Assembly: GCF_018127925.1 (NCBI RefSeq)
Contig: NZ_CP072348.1
Location: 875,501-939,500, forward strand
Direction of reading: 5' to 3'
Source of the DNA: Prevotella melaninogenica
GTDB lineage: Bacteria; Bacteroidota; Bacteroidia; Bacteroidales; Bacteroidaceae
DNA: 64,000 nucleotides
Shown here one piece after another: positions 55,278-64,000 of this stretch (the first letter of the stretch is position 1; each line of letters begins with the position of its first letter). The notes under the pieces are model-generated. The model did not search any database. It saw only the letters and a program-made list of their open reading frames with translations, and was not told the DNA's origin. The translations under genes were made by a program, and so were the position numbers.

Positions 55278-58200
55278 ATGGAAGATTACGTACATTTACA
55301 CGTCCACACCAATTATTCTATTCTTGATGGTCAGTCTAAGGTTACACGCCTTGTTGATAAGGCTATTGCAGACGGAATGAAGGGTATGGCGATTACTGAT
55401 CATGGTGTAATGTTCGGCATAAAAGAGTTTGCTGACTATTGTGCTAAGGTCAATAAAGGTAGGAAAGAGAAGGGTGAAGAGCCTTTCAAGCCTATCTTCG
55501 GATGTGAGATGTATGTAGCACGTCGCACAATGCATGATAAGGATAAGAGTATGCATGATAATTCAGGCTACCACCTTATCGTATTGGCAAAGAACTATAC
55601 AGGATACAAGAACCTTATTAAACTTGTATCTAATGCGTGGGTAGATGGTTATTACTATCGTCCCCGAACGGACCGTGAGCAGCTTGAGAAGTATCATGAG
55701 GGACTGATTGTGTGTACAGCTTGTATTGCAGGTGAAGTCCCTAACAAGATTATACATGATGACATCGAGGGGGCAAGAGAAGCTTGCGAATGGTATCACC
55801 GTGTCTTTGGAGATGATTTCTACCTTGAGTTGCAACGACATGAAGTAAAAGACCCAAGTTTAGTGGCAAACCGTGAGGCTTATCCTTTACAGCAGAAAGC
55901 TAATAAAGTTCTCATGAAGTTTGCACAAGAATATGGTATAAAGATAGTATGTACCAATGACTGTCACTTCGAAGACAAGGAGACCGCCGAGGCACATGAC
56001 CACTTACTATGTCTTTCAACAAATGAAGATTTAGATGATCCAAAGCGTATGCGCTACTCTAAACAAGAGTGGTTTAAAACGCGTGCAGAGATGAATGAGA
56101 TATTCTCAGACATCCCAGAAGCTATGACGAATACGCTGGAAATCCTTAATAAGGTAGAGACTTATGATATTAATCATAGTCCTATCATGCCTTTCTTCCC
56201 CATCCCAGAAGACTTCGGAACGGAAGAAGAATGGAAAAAGAAGTTCACTGAGGAAGACTTATACAAGGAGTTTACCACCGATGAGAATGGCGAGAACCCT
56301 CTTCCCCCTGAAGAAGGACAGAAGGTTATCGACCGTTTAGGAGGCTATGAGAAGATGTATCGCATTAAGTTTGAAGCCGATTATCTTGCGAAGTTAGCCT
56401 ACGATGGTGCCAAAAAACTATATGGCGACCCTCTTTCTGACGAGGTTAAGAATCATATTCGCTTTGAGTTACACGTCATGAAGACGATGGGTTTCCCTGG
56501 TTACTTCCTCATAGTACAAGACTTTATCAATGCTGCACGACAGGACTTGGACGTAATGGTAGGTCCGGGACGTGGTTCTGCCGCAGGTTCGGTAGTGGCT
56601 TATTGCTTAGGAATTACGCAGATTGATCCATTGAAGTATGACCTACTTTTTGAGCGATTCCTCAACCCTGACCGTGTCAACCTCCCTGATATTGATACCG
56701 ACTTTGATGATGACGGCCGCGGACGTGTGCTGCAGTGGGTAATGGATAAGTACGGACACGAGAACTGTGCACATATTATTACCTACTCTACAATGGCAAC
56801 AAAGAACTCTATCAAGGATGTTGCTCGTGTAGAGAAACTACCAGTAGATGTCTCTAATGCCCTTTGTAAGGCGATTCCAGAACGCTTACCTAATGGCATG
56901 AAGATGAACTTAACGAATGCTATCAAGTGTACTCCAGAGTTGCAGAATGCAGAGGTTAGTGAAGACATAAGGGAGCGTAATACGATTAAATACGCCAAGA
57001 TGTTGGAGGGAACAGTGCGCGGAACGGGTATCCATGCCTGTGGATTCATTATCTGTCGTAACCCTATTGATGAATGGGTACCTATCTCTACGGCAACAGA
57101 CCCAGACTTCCCAGAGAAGAAAGTACCAGTAACCCAGTATGATGGTCACGTAATTGAGTCTACAGGTCTTATCAAAATGGACTTCCTCGGACTGAAGACG
57201 CTATCCGAGTTAAAGGAGGCTTGCAAGGTTGTTAAGCAGACAACTGGCAACGTGATTGACCTTGAGAAGATTCCTATTGATGACGAACTGACCTACCAAC
57301 TCTATCAACGTGGACAGACCGTTGGTACATTCCAGTTTGAGTCGGCAGGTATGCAGAAGTATCTTCGTGAGCTTCATCCAACCGTGTTTGAAGACCTCAT
57401 CGCCATGAATGCGCTCTATCGTCCGGGTCCAATGGATTATATCCCAGACTTTATCAGGCGTAAACATGACCCTTCTTTGGTGAAGTACGACATCCCATGT
57501 ATGGAGAAGTACCTCAAAGACACATACGGTATCACGGTTTATCAGGAGCAAGTTATGCTCTTGAGTCGCCAGTTAGCCAACTTTACACGTGGTGAGAGTG
57601 ATGCTCTTCGTAAGGCAATGGGTAAGAAGATGAAGCCTATCGTCGACAAGATGAAGCCTAAATTCATCAAGCAAGGACAGGAGAACGGACACGACCCACA
57701 GATACTTGAGAAGATATGGAGCGACTGGGAGAAGTTTGCCAGCTACGCTTTCAACAAGTCACATGCCACTTGCTACTCATGGGTAGCTTACCAGACGGCT
57801 TACATGAAGGCGCATTATCCAGCCGAATATATGGCTGCGTTGATGACACGTCGCTTCAGTCAGATTACCGAAATCACAAAGTTGATGGAGGAATGTAAAG
57901 CATTGAAGATTGCAACCCTTGGTCCTGATGTCAACGAGAGTCAGATTGGCTTTGGTGTGAACAAGCATGGTGAGATTCGCTTCGGACTATCTGCTATCAA
58001 GGGAATGGGTGCAAGTGCGGCTGAAAGCATTGTACGCGAACGTGAGAAGAATGGTCCTTATAAAGATATATACGACTTTGCAGAGCGTGTCGACCTCAGT
58101 AATGTAAACCGCAAAGCGTTTGAAAGTTTGGCTTATAGTGGCGGCTTCGACAGCTTCGGTTTACAGCGAGAACAATACTTTGCAGTCACTGGAAAGGGTG

Positions 58201-58997
58201 ATTTATTTTTAGATACCATCGTCCGTTATGGGCAGCTTTTCCAAGCAGAAAAGGCACAACAACAGAACTCACTCTTCGGAGGTATGGATGCCGTTGATGT
58301 AGTACATCCTATTGCACCAAAGGCAGAGAAGTGGCCTGCCATTGAGAAATTAAATAAGGAGCGTGAGCTGGTAGGTATCTATCTGTCTGCTCACCCACTC
58401 GATGAATATAGTGTTGTACTGAACAATATGTGTAACACTCATTGCTCTAAGATTGGTCGCAATGCTGACATGACAGAATTGGCAAAGGCAGACGAAGTGA
58501 CATTTGGCGGTATTGTCACATCCGTAAACGAACGTTTCTCACAAAAGACAGGAAAGCCTTTTGGCTTTGTCACGATAGAAGACTTTGAAGGAACAGGCGA
58601 ATTAGCTCTGTTTGGTGACGACTGGGCACGGTGGAACAACCTCCTGAAGATGAACTACACCGTCTATATAACAGCTAAGTGTCAGCCTCGTTATCGCAAT
58701 AATCCTGACATGTTAGAGCTAAAAGTGCAAAAGATTGAGCAACTCTATGACGTGAAAGAAAATCGTTTGGAACGCTTTACCATCTCTATGGATGCAACAG
58801 CATTAGACGATGCCTTCGTTTCGGAATTAGCAACAGTCATCGAGGAACATATCGGTAACACACAACTTTACATACAGTTGCGAACGCCTGACAATACTGT
58901 ACTTATGCTAAGGAGTAAGAATGGTGGCGTTAACGTCGACCGTACGCTAATAGACTTTATCTCATCGAATGAGAAGATGGAGTTCCATATAAACTAA
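55278..58997 (+). CDS. dnaE: DNA polymerase III alpha subunit
   Basis: 1239 residues from ATG 55278, chosen because family homology opens with MEDYVHLHVHTNYSILDGQ and a promoter lies just upstream; an in-frame TTG at 55170 lies before that promoter. It shows an N-terminal PHP domain (HLHVHTNYS, ITDHGVMFG), the catalytic palm with VGPGRGSAAGSVV and PDIDTDFDDDGRG, fingers (FQFESAGMQKYL, YRPGPMDYIPDFI), a helix-hairpin-helix region and an OB fold (VTFGGIVTSVNERFSQKTGK). It is the replicative polymerase. Confidence 0.97.
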   Translation: MEDYVHLHVHTNYSILDGQSKVTRLVDKAIADGMKGMAITDHGVMFGIKEFADYCAKVNKGRKEKGEEPFKPIFGCEMYVARRTMHDKDKSMHDNSGYHLIVLAKNYTGYKNLIKLVSNAWVDGYYYRPRTDREQLEKYHEGLIVCTACIAGEVPNKIIHDDIEGAREACEWYHRVFGDDFYLELQRHEVKDPSLVANREAYPLQQKANKVLMKFAQEYGIKIVCTNDCHFEDKETAEAHDHLLCLSTNEDLDDPKRMRYSKQEWFKTRAEMNEIFSDIPEAMTNTLEILNKVETYDINHSPIMPFFPIPEDFGTEEEWKKKFTEEDLYKEFTTDENGENPLPPEEGQKVIDRLGGYEKMYRIKFEADYLAKLAYDGAKKLYGDPLSDEVKNHIRFELHVMKTMGFPGYFLIVQDFINAARQDLDVMVGPGRGSAAGSVVAYCLGITQIDPLKYDLLFERFLNPDRVNLPDIDTDFDDDGRGRVLQWVMDKYGHENCAHIITYSTMATKNSIKDVARVEKLPVDVSNALCKAIPERLPNGMKMNLTNAIKCTPELQNAEVSEDIRERNTIKYAKMLEGTVRGTGIHACGFIICRNPIDEWVPISTATDPDFPEKKVPVTQYDGHVIESTGLIKMDFLGLKTLSELKEACKVVKQTTGNVIDLEKIPIDDELTYQLYQRGQTVGTFQFESAGMQKYLRELHPTVFEDLIAMNALYRPGPMDYIPDFIRRKHDPSLVKYDIPCMEKYLKDTYGITVYQEQVMLLSRQLANFTRGESDALRKAMGKKMKPIVDKMKPKFIKQGQENGHDPQILEKIWSDWEKFASYAFNKSHATCYSWVAYQTAYMKAHYPAEYMAALMTRRFSQITEITKLMEECKALKIATLGPDVNESQIGFGVNKHGEIRFGLSAIKGMGASAAESIVREREKNGPYKDIYDFAERVDLSNVNRKAFESLAYSGGFDSFGLQREQYFAVTGKGDLFLDTIVRYGQLFQAEKAQQQNSLFGGMDAVDVVHPIAPKAEKWPAIEKLNKERELVGIYLSAHPLDEYSVVLNNMCNTHCSKIGRNADMTELAKADEVTFGGIVTSVNERFSQKTGKPFGFVTIEDFEGTGELALFGDDWARWNNLLKMNYTVYITAKCQPRYRNNPDMLELKVQKIEQLYDVKENRLERFTISMDATALDDAFVSELATVIEEHIGNTQLYIQLRTPDNTVLMLRSKNGGVNVDRTLIDFISSNEKMEFHIN

Positions 58998-59075
58998 GTC
59001 GAAAGTGGCACAATCTTTGATGATGAGTAAATAGATTGAAAAGACAATATTAATAAACTTATAAACAGAATAAAA

Positions 59076-59390
59076 ATGGAAGTAGTAATTACTAACGAGA
59101 ATTTAGAGACTTACAAGAATGGTGAGTTACCATTGGTAGTTGATTTATGGGCAACATGGTGTGGACCTTGTAAGATGATTGGTCCTATCATCTCAGAACT
59201 TGCTGAAGAGTACGATGGTAAGATTGTTGTAGGCAAGTGTGATGTTGAGGAGAATGATGACGTAGCTATCGACTTCGGTGTACGTAACATCCCAACCATC
59301 CTCTTCTTTAAGGGTGGTCAGTTGGTAGACAAGTTTGTTGGTGCAGCTTCAAAGGACGTTCTCAAAGAGAAGTTCGACGCTCTGCTCTAA
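59076..59390 (+). CDS. trxA: Thioredoxin
   Basis: A 104-residue thioredoxin with the redox site WCGPCKM (C29, C32), the cis-proline in VRNIPTILFFKGG and normal length; no signal peptide, so cytoplasmic. It reduces protein disulfides with electrons from thioredoxin reductase. It is 78 bases downstream of dnaE and ends with a good terminator. Confidence 0.98.
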   Translation: MEVVITNENLETYKNGELPLVVDLWATWCGPCKMIGPIISELAEEYDGKIVVGKCDVEENDDVAIDFGVRNIPTILFFKGGQLVDKFVGAASKDVLKEKFDALL

Positions 59391-59410
59391 GCTAAACACT
59401 TATAAATATA

Positions 59411-59456
59411 AAGCCATATCAGTAATCCTTTGATAGGATTCTGGTATGGCTTTTTT
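59411..59456 (+). terminator. Terminator of trxA
   Basis: AAGCCATATCAG / CTGGTATGGCTT hairpin followed by TTTTTT. Confidence 0.85.
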
Positions 59457-59553
59457 ATACATAAACTCTCACATCTAAACCACGTCACAACTAAAAAAGA
59501 CACATTAAACTGAAAGTTTTTCCTTTTTTTTTATTAGTAATCATATAATTTTA

Positions 59554-59595
59554 TATCTTTGCGATAGAAACCTATCGCTTTTTAAAAGCGCAACT
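59554..59595 (+). promoter_or_regulatory. Promoter and leader hairpins of the beta-barrel gene
   Basis: TATCTTTG (59554-59561) overlaps the start of GCGATAG-AAAC-CTATCGC (59561-59578), then CGCTTTTTAAAAGCG. The two hairpins share CGC and cannot both form. Confidence 0.45.
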
Positions 59596-59632
59596 GAGTT
59601 TGAACCTTTCAATTCACTTAACTTCATTAGTT

Positions 59633-61942
59633 ATGGAAAAACTATTGCTTATCCTCCTTCTGTTCTGCACCGGATTTCGAGCCAGCGCACAGTCCGTATC
59701 TGGAAAGGTGCTTGATGAAAACAAGAAGCCTATCCCCTACGCAAATGTCATTATCCTTTCAGCCAAGGATTCTACCTTCATTGTTGGTACAACAACCGCT
59801 GATGATGGTAGTTTCAACTTCAAGGAGGTTACAGTAGGTAATATCCTTAAAGCCTCCTTCGTAGGTTATGAGCCCTTCACTACGGTTCTTTCCAACCAAG
59901 ACAACCTGACTATCGTTCTGAAAGAAGATGCAAAAATGATGAAAGAGGTAGTTGTCAAAGGCAGTGCTCCCTTGCATAAGATGACAACAGAGGGCATACA
60001 AACGAACATAGAAAACACCATACTGAGCAAGCTCGGCACTTGTGAGGATGTTCTTGCACATGTCCCGGGACTGACAAAGAAGAAAGATGGCTATGAAGTC
60101 TTTGGTAAAGGGACTCCAATCATCTATATCAACGGTCGCCAGATGCGTGATATAACAGAGCTTGAACGCCTGAAATCAAACGATATCAAAAGCGTTGAGG
60201 TAATAACCAACCCCGGGAGTAAATATAATGCAGCCGTAAGAGCAGTCGTAAAGATACGCACGAAGAAGGCAATAGGCGACGGCTTTGGCTTCGATGTACG
60301 CTCCGCCTACTACCAGTCGGAAAATGTAGACCTCTCAGAACAGCTGAACTGGAAATATCGCCATAAGCGTCTGGAACTCTTTGGTACGCATGGCTATTCA
60401 CTTGACAACAACCTCGAACACAGCAAAACAACCACAATTGTTCACGTTGACACCCTCTGGCAGCAGGATTTCACGCAAAAAGTCCCCGATAAGAATTCTA
60501 TTTTCAAGAATATTATAGGAGCAGACTATCAGCTGAATGACAGCAATTCTGTCGGTATCAAATACATGATTAACTTCCCTCATGACTTCCCCCTATCTGT
60601 TTTTATTAGTAGTGATGTAACGGCAAACGGGACTTTCTACGACCATATTAACACCTTTGCAACATGCAAGCAGTCCCATCGTCCTTCCCAATTCATTAAT
60701 CTCTACTATGTTGGAAAGATAGGAAAGATGGACATAGACTTCAATGCTGATTATCTTTATAACAAGCAAAATAACCATACTACCTCTCGAGAAGAAAGTC
60801 GCAACAAGACCAGTCGCACCGTGACTTCCGACAATCAAGAGCGCAACAGGCTCTTTGCTTCTAAGCTAACCTTGGGCTATCCTGTTTTAGGAGGTAATCT
60901 GTCAGTGGGTGCAGAATATACCTATACAAACCGCAATGATGCATATAGCAATCCTGAAAACTATGTCCCAAGCTCATCCGCACAGCTAAAAGAGTCGAAT
61001 ATCGCTCCTTTTATGGAATACAAACACCAGCTATCAATCTGCCAGTTGACAGCTGGTTTACGCTGGGAGGCGGTACACTTCAACTATTATGAGAACGGAC
61101 AGCACATTGCTAATCAGAGTCGTTCGTTCAGCAACTTATTCCCAAGCATCTCTGCAGCTACTCAAATAGGAGACCTACAGATGCAATTAAGCTATGCAGC
61201 GAGGACATGTCGTCCTTCTTACCGTCAGTTAAGCAATAACGTTACATACGGCAATCGTTTCTTGATGCAGTCGGGTAACCCACTGCTTCAGCACGAATAT
61301 ATCCACGACATAAGCTTAGGAGCTATGTGGAAGTTCATCCAGTTTGGCATCTCATACAATGACCGTCGTCACGCCATTGTCTTCTGGAGCGAACAAGACA
61401 GTCATAACTCAGCTATCTCACGTCTTACCTACACGAATCTTCCAAGCATCAAGACAATATCTACTCAGTTAGCTTTTTCGCCAACAATCGGTATCTGGAC
61501 ACCTGAGTTCACGGCATTAATGAAGAAGCAATGGCTCACATTACATACAAGTACAAAGACTTATAAGCTGAACAAACCAATCTGGCAATTCAGCTTTAAC
61601 AACACCTTTGACTTTGGAAAAGGTTGGTTGCTATCAATGGAGTCCTACCTCGTTACAAAAGGCGATGGCGAAATTGCCTCATTAGCAAGCAATAGAGGTT
61701 CGCTTGACATCAACCTTACCAAGTCTTTCCTAAAAGACAGACTCGCACTTCGTATTGGTGGAACAGACTTGTTCCATACCCAAAAAGAAGGAGGAATTAG
61801 CTACACAGAGTCTATGGAGACTCAATATATTGGTACATACGACAGCCGTCAGTTTGTTCTAACTGTTACCTATAAGTTCAACACTTCACGAAGCAAATAC
61901 AAGGGTACAGGTGCCGGTCAGGCTGAAAAGAACAGATTATAG
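59633..61942 (+). CDS. TonB-dependent-receptor-like outer-membrane beta-barrel protein
   Basis: 769 residues from ATG 59633, which opens a Sec signal peptide (ending RASAQ). It has a carboxypeptidase-regulatory-like domain (about 20-100, GKVLDENKKPIPYANVIIL), a plug-like region (CEDVLAHVPGLTKKKDGYEVFG, then IIYINGRQM, SVEVITNPGSKY) and a large barrel (OMP_b-brl_3 type) ending VLTVTYKFNTS. It probably transports or binds an unknown ligand. It has no partner SusD-like gene. A convergent junction follows. Confidence 0.85.
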   Translation: MEKLLLILLLFCTGFRASAQSVSGKVLDENKKPIPYANVIILSAKDSTFIVGTTTADDGSFNFKEVTVGNILKASFVGYEPFTTVLSNQDNLTIVLKEDAKMMKEVVVKGSAPLHKMTTEGIQTNIENTILSKLGTCEDVLAHVPGLTKKKDGYEVFGKGTPIIYINGRQMRDITELERLKSNDIKSVEVITNPGSKYNAAVRAVVKIRTKKAIGDGFGFDVRSAYYQSENVDLSEQLNWKYRHKRLELFGTHGYSLDNNLEHSKTTTIVHVDTLWQQDFTQKVPDKNSIFKNIIGADYQLNDSNSVGIKYMINFPHDFPLSVFISSDVTANGTFYDHINTFATCKQSHRPSQFINLYYVGKIGKMDIDFNADYLYNKQNNHTTSREESRNKTSRTVTSDNQERNRLFASKLTLGYPVLGGNLSVGAEYTYTNRNDAYSNPENYVPSSSAQLKESNIAPFMEYKHQLSICQLTAGLRWEAVHFNYYENGQHIANQSRSFSNLFPSISAATQIGDLQMQLSYAARTCRPSYRQLSNNVTYGNRFLMQSGNPLLQHEYIHDISLGAMWKFIQFGISYNDRRHAIVFWSEQDSHNSAISRLTYTNLPSIKTISTQLAFSPTIGIWTPEFTALMKKQWLTLHTSTKTYKLNKPIWQFSFNNTFDFGKGWLLSMESYLVTKGDGEIASLASNRGSLDINLTKSFLKDRLALRIGGTDLFHTQKEGGISYTESMETQYIGTYDSRQFVLTVTYKFNTSRSKYKGTGAGQAEKNRL

Positions 61943-61953
61943 ACGGCAAAAAA

Positions 61954-62001
61954 GCACAAGTAAACTTAGCCTCTGACCCAATAGGCTTAGTTGACTTGTG
62001 C
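61954..62001. terminator. Long hairpin terminator after the beta-barrel gene
   Basis: 19-base arms (61954-61972, 61983-62001) with two mismatches; on the minus strand it is followed by TTTTTT. Confidence 0.7.
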
Positions 62002-62070
62002 CTGAATAACTCCCTACTTACCCCGAATTGCCTCTGCTTTGGCAGTATATCATAAGTTGTTTAGTACTCC

Positions 62071-62136
62071 GCACCATTGGTGCGAAGCACAAGCACGATA
62101 TGTGCGAAGCCTTAGCACAACATGTGCGCAGCAATA
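62071..62136. repeat. Family B 22-bp array, copy B3
   Basis: Three units start GCACCATTGGTGC (62071), GCACGATATGTGC (62093) and GCACAACATGTGC (62115), exactly 22 bases apart, each followed by a 9-base linker such as GAAGCCTTA. The core is GCAC-N5-GTGC. It lies between two terminators in a convergent junction. Confidence 0.9.
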
Positions 62137-62150
62137 TTACGTACAAAGAA

Positions 62151-62192
62151 AGAGGGTATATCCAAGACACTAACGTCTAAGATATACCCTCT
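62151..62192 (-). terminator. Terminator of the metalloprotease gene
   Basis: 12-bp perfect arms AGAGGGTATATC / GATATACCCTCT, with an inner AGAC/GTCT pair; followed on the minus strand by TTTCTTTG. Confidence 0.75.
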
Positions 62193-62215
62193 AAAATATA
62201 TGTTAACACGGAAGA

Positions 62216-64000
62216 TTAATCATTCATATAACGCTGAACACGCGCATACATCAACTCATACTGAGATTTGATAGTTGTATCCTTCGTTGTCTTAATGCGC
62301 TCCTCAAGTAGTTTCTGCAGTTTCTGTGCATAGTGGAATACATATTCAGCTGTGCGGTCGATGGTCTCTGTCCACATCGTCTCTGGTTCACCATAACCAA
62401 CACCAAAACCAAGGAAAGCCACATCCTGCTTATCATCACGCAAGCTGCGCACCTTACCAACCTGTCTTACCTCAACAATGTTAGCCTTCAGACGTTCAAC
62501 ATAGAGTTGCTGCATGGCGATATCATCATCGTCAAGATTCTCATCACCAGCGATTGTCTTAGCCCAAACATTATTATACGTATCTTCGCAATATTCCAAT
62601 GGAGAATAAGAAGTAGAGTCAGCATAATAGCTCAATGCTAAACGTGCGGTTGCAGAAAGAGCCATTTCCTGAATGCCACCTGCCAATGTCTTGTAAGGAT
62701 GAGAGTTAATCTGAGGTAAACGGTTCTCGATACTCTCAACACCACGCTTACCAAACTTGTGTGCTTCTTGCAACAACCACATTGCAGCAGCACGTTGTTT
62801 CTCCTTAGGCATCACCTCATAACGAGGAATACCAGAAGACTCTGTGGTCTGATTCAGCTTGATACCACCAATGACAGCATAGACATTACGAGCATAACCG
62901 TAAGCCTGAGAAACCATTTGACGATAGAGCTTAGCCTTACGAGTACCATCAGTACCGTCTGGAATCCACTCATCAAAATGACTGAGGATATACTCAAGGT
63001 TCTTAAGACCATATGTACTTGACTTCACAGCATCGTCACCGAGATCCTCCTCAATGGCGGTTGGGTCATAACGATAACGTGACTGCTGAAGTACGTAACG
63101 ATACATTGGGTCGTTAGCATGAGACTCAACAAGTGCCATCAATGGCTTTACGTCATCTCTGAAACTCTTTGAGTTAGGGAAAACACGGTAGCCCCACTCT
63201 ATTGCATAGTTGTCATACACACCGAGGTAAGGAGGAGTCAGTGACACACCCTTATCTGTTGGCTGTGCAACATAATTGAAACGAGCATAGTCCATGATAG
63301 ATGCTGTCGTACCATACTTCTGTGTGAAGCTTGCAGAACGTAGCGAATCAGTTGGGATTGCAGCCGATGAAGCCATGTTGTGCATCAGTCCGAGTGTATG
63401 TCCTACCTCGTGAGTTACAATATACTCCAATGTTGGCAACAAAATGCTATCAGGCATATCCAATGTTCGTGCAGCAGGATCAATCTGTGATGTCTGAATA
63501 AATCGCCAACTATTGATGACATTCACAACATCATTATACACCAATACGGTCGCTGTGATAATCTCACCTGTACGTGGATCAACCCATGATGGACCCATTG
63601 CATTCTCTGTAGCAGTAGGCAGATAACGAATGCAAGAATACTGGAAGTTATCAGGATCGAAGTTTGGATCATTAGTTGGGAAGTCCACTGCCTGCATCAC
63701 ATTCTTAAAACCGATACGCTCGAAAGCCTTATTCCATCTTAGAACAGCTTGTCTTATCGCAGGCTTCCATTTTTCAGGGAACGCATTATCGATATAGAAC
63801 ACAATAGGTTTTACAGGCTCGCTAAGCTGACCAGCAAAGTAAGCTGCAGGATCTTTTGGCTCTAAACGCCAACGATTGATAAAGCTTGCATGGTCGATAA
63901 GACTGTCATTGACGATAGACTTCGGTGTAAGGAAGTAGCCAAGACGAGTATCACTTAGACGAGGAGTCATCTTATCCTCTGGCAAGAGAGCCAAAGTAAA
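62216..64000 (-). CDS. Zinc-dependent metalloprotease, C-terminal part (5' end outside window)
   Basis: The frame is open through base 64000, so at least the N-terminal third is missing; about 594 codons are visible. The zinc-binding motif HEVGHTLGLMHNM (HExxHxxGxxH) lies near 63375-63413. WVDPRTGEIITATVLVYNDV and SIMDYARFNYVAQP fit Bacteroidetes metalloproteases of the DUF4953/DUF5117 type, which are exported; the signal is not visible. The gene ends at a strong terminator. Confidence 0.88.
   Translation of the reverse strand, partial: FTLALLPEDKMTPRLSDTRLGYFLTPKSIVNDSLIDHASFINRWRLEPKDPAAYFAGQLSEPVKPIVFYIDNAFPEKWKPAIRQAVLRWNKAFERIGFKNVMQAVDFPTNDPNFDPDNFQYSCIRYLPTATENAMGPSWVDPRTGEIITATVLVYNDVVNVINSWRFIQTSQIDPAARTLDMPDSILLPTLEYIVTHEVGHTLGLMHNMASSAAIPTDSLRSASFTQKYGTTASIMDYARFNYVAQPTDKGVSLTPPYLGVYDNYAIEWGYRVFPNSKSFRDDVKPLMALVESHANDPMYRYVLQQSRYRYDPTAIEEDLGDDAVKSSTYGLKNLEYILSHFDEWIPDGTDGTRKAKLYRQMVSQAYGYARNVYAVIGGIKLNQTTESSGIPRYEVMPKEKQRAAAMWLLQEAHKFGKRGVESIENRLPQINSHPYKTLAGGIQEMALSATARLALSYYADSTSYSPLEYCEDTYNNVWAKTIAGDENLDDDDIAMQQLYVERLKANIVEVRQVGKVRSLRDDKQDVAFLGFGVGYGEPETMWTETIDRTAEYVFHYAQKLQKLLEERIKTTKDTTIKSQYELMYARVQRYMND

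Overview
The window reads as the chromosome of an oral-type Prevotella (Bacteroidales). Evidence seen: many promoters with the Bacteroidetes -7 box TAnnTTTG, sometimes with an upstream TTTG; type IX secretion genes (a PorW/SprE-like lipoprotein directly upstream of porX); a C10 cysteine protease with a C-terminal tail of the type seen on type IX cargo; an HU-like DNA-binding protein with a Gly-rich tail; a FimA/Mfa-like lipoprotein; and Bacteroidales families DUF3098, DUF4251, DUF4834, DUF4840 and DUF2569. I see no prophage, insertion sequence, CRISPR array, rRNA or plasmid gene. Only one tRNA (Pro, GGG) is present. The species assignment is inference.

Layout. 1-4161: 3' end of ftsX, then DUF3098, uppP, truB, queA and folK, one tightly packed plus-strand run. 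4274-6709: secreted C10 protease. 7309-9591: divergent rpsO and typA. 9849-11975: an ADP-ribosylglycohydrolase fused to DUF1810, and a radical SAM protein. 12570-19606 (minus): a tripartite RND efflux operon followed by an LpxA-like acyltransferase. 19803-24323 (minus): cca, an HU-like protein, a large surface lipoprotein and a 69-residue peptide. 25040-34050 (plus): DUF1599, a DoxX/MauE-thioredoxin protein, tpiA, SPOR, folE, two DUF4840 lipoproteins, xth, and an SGNH/MBOAT O-acetylation pair. 34277-38857 (minus): a DUF3298-TonB_C protein, a DUF4251 lipoprotein, a small membrane protein, and a purine permease with xpt. 39077-44866: BtuB-like receptor, GH20 with leucine-rich repeats, and a DUF2569 membrane protein. 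45371-53111: tRNA-Pro, aroA, a Cys-motif membrane protein, porW/sprE, porX and tsaE. 53446-55146 (minus): DUF4834, pssA and psd. 55278-61942 (plus): dnaE, trxA and an outer-membrane beta-barrel protein. 62216-64000 (minus): a truncated zinc metalloprotease.

The most unusual signal is intergenic. Several gene-free stretches carry short arrays with a 22-bp period, about two helical turns. Family A is a 153-bp, seven-unit element (unit spacing 22,22,22,21,22,22) present three times. Family B has 22-bp units built on GCAC-N5-GTGC, also three times. All six A and B copies lie between convergent genes and occupy six of the seven convergent junctions here. Three further 22-bp arrays (C, D, E) lie between co-directional genes. 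I do not recognise this as a described system.

Other points worth attention: a 10-codon remnant of the xth start between the two DUF4840 genes, which records a tandem duplication; a (TG)18 tract upstream of the surface-lipoprotein unit; an LpxA-like enzyme lacking two histidines found in E. coli LpxA; promoter-flanking dyads at 19709-19735 and 36587-36645; a 20-bp perfect palindrome at 22272-22322; and a promoter plus terminator pair that could encode a short RNA near 24780-24863.
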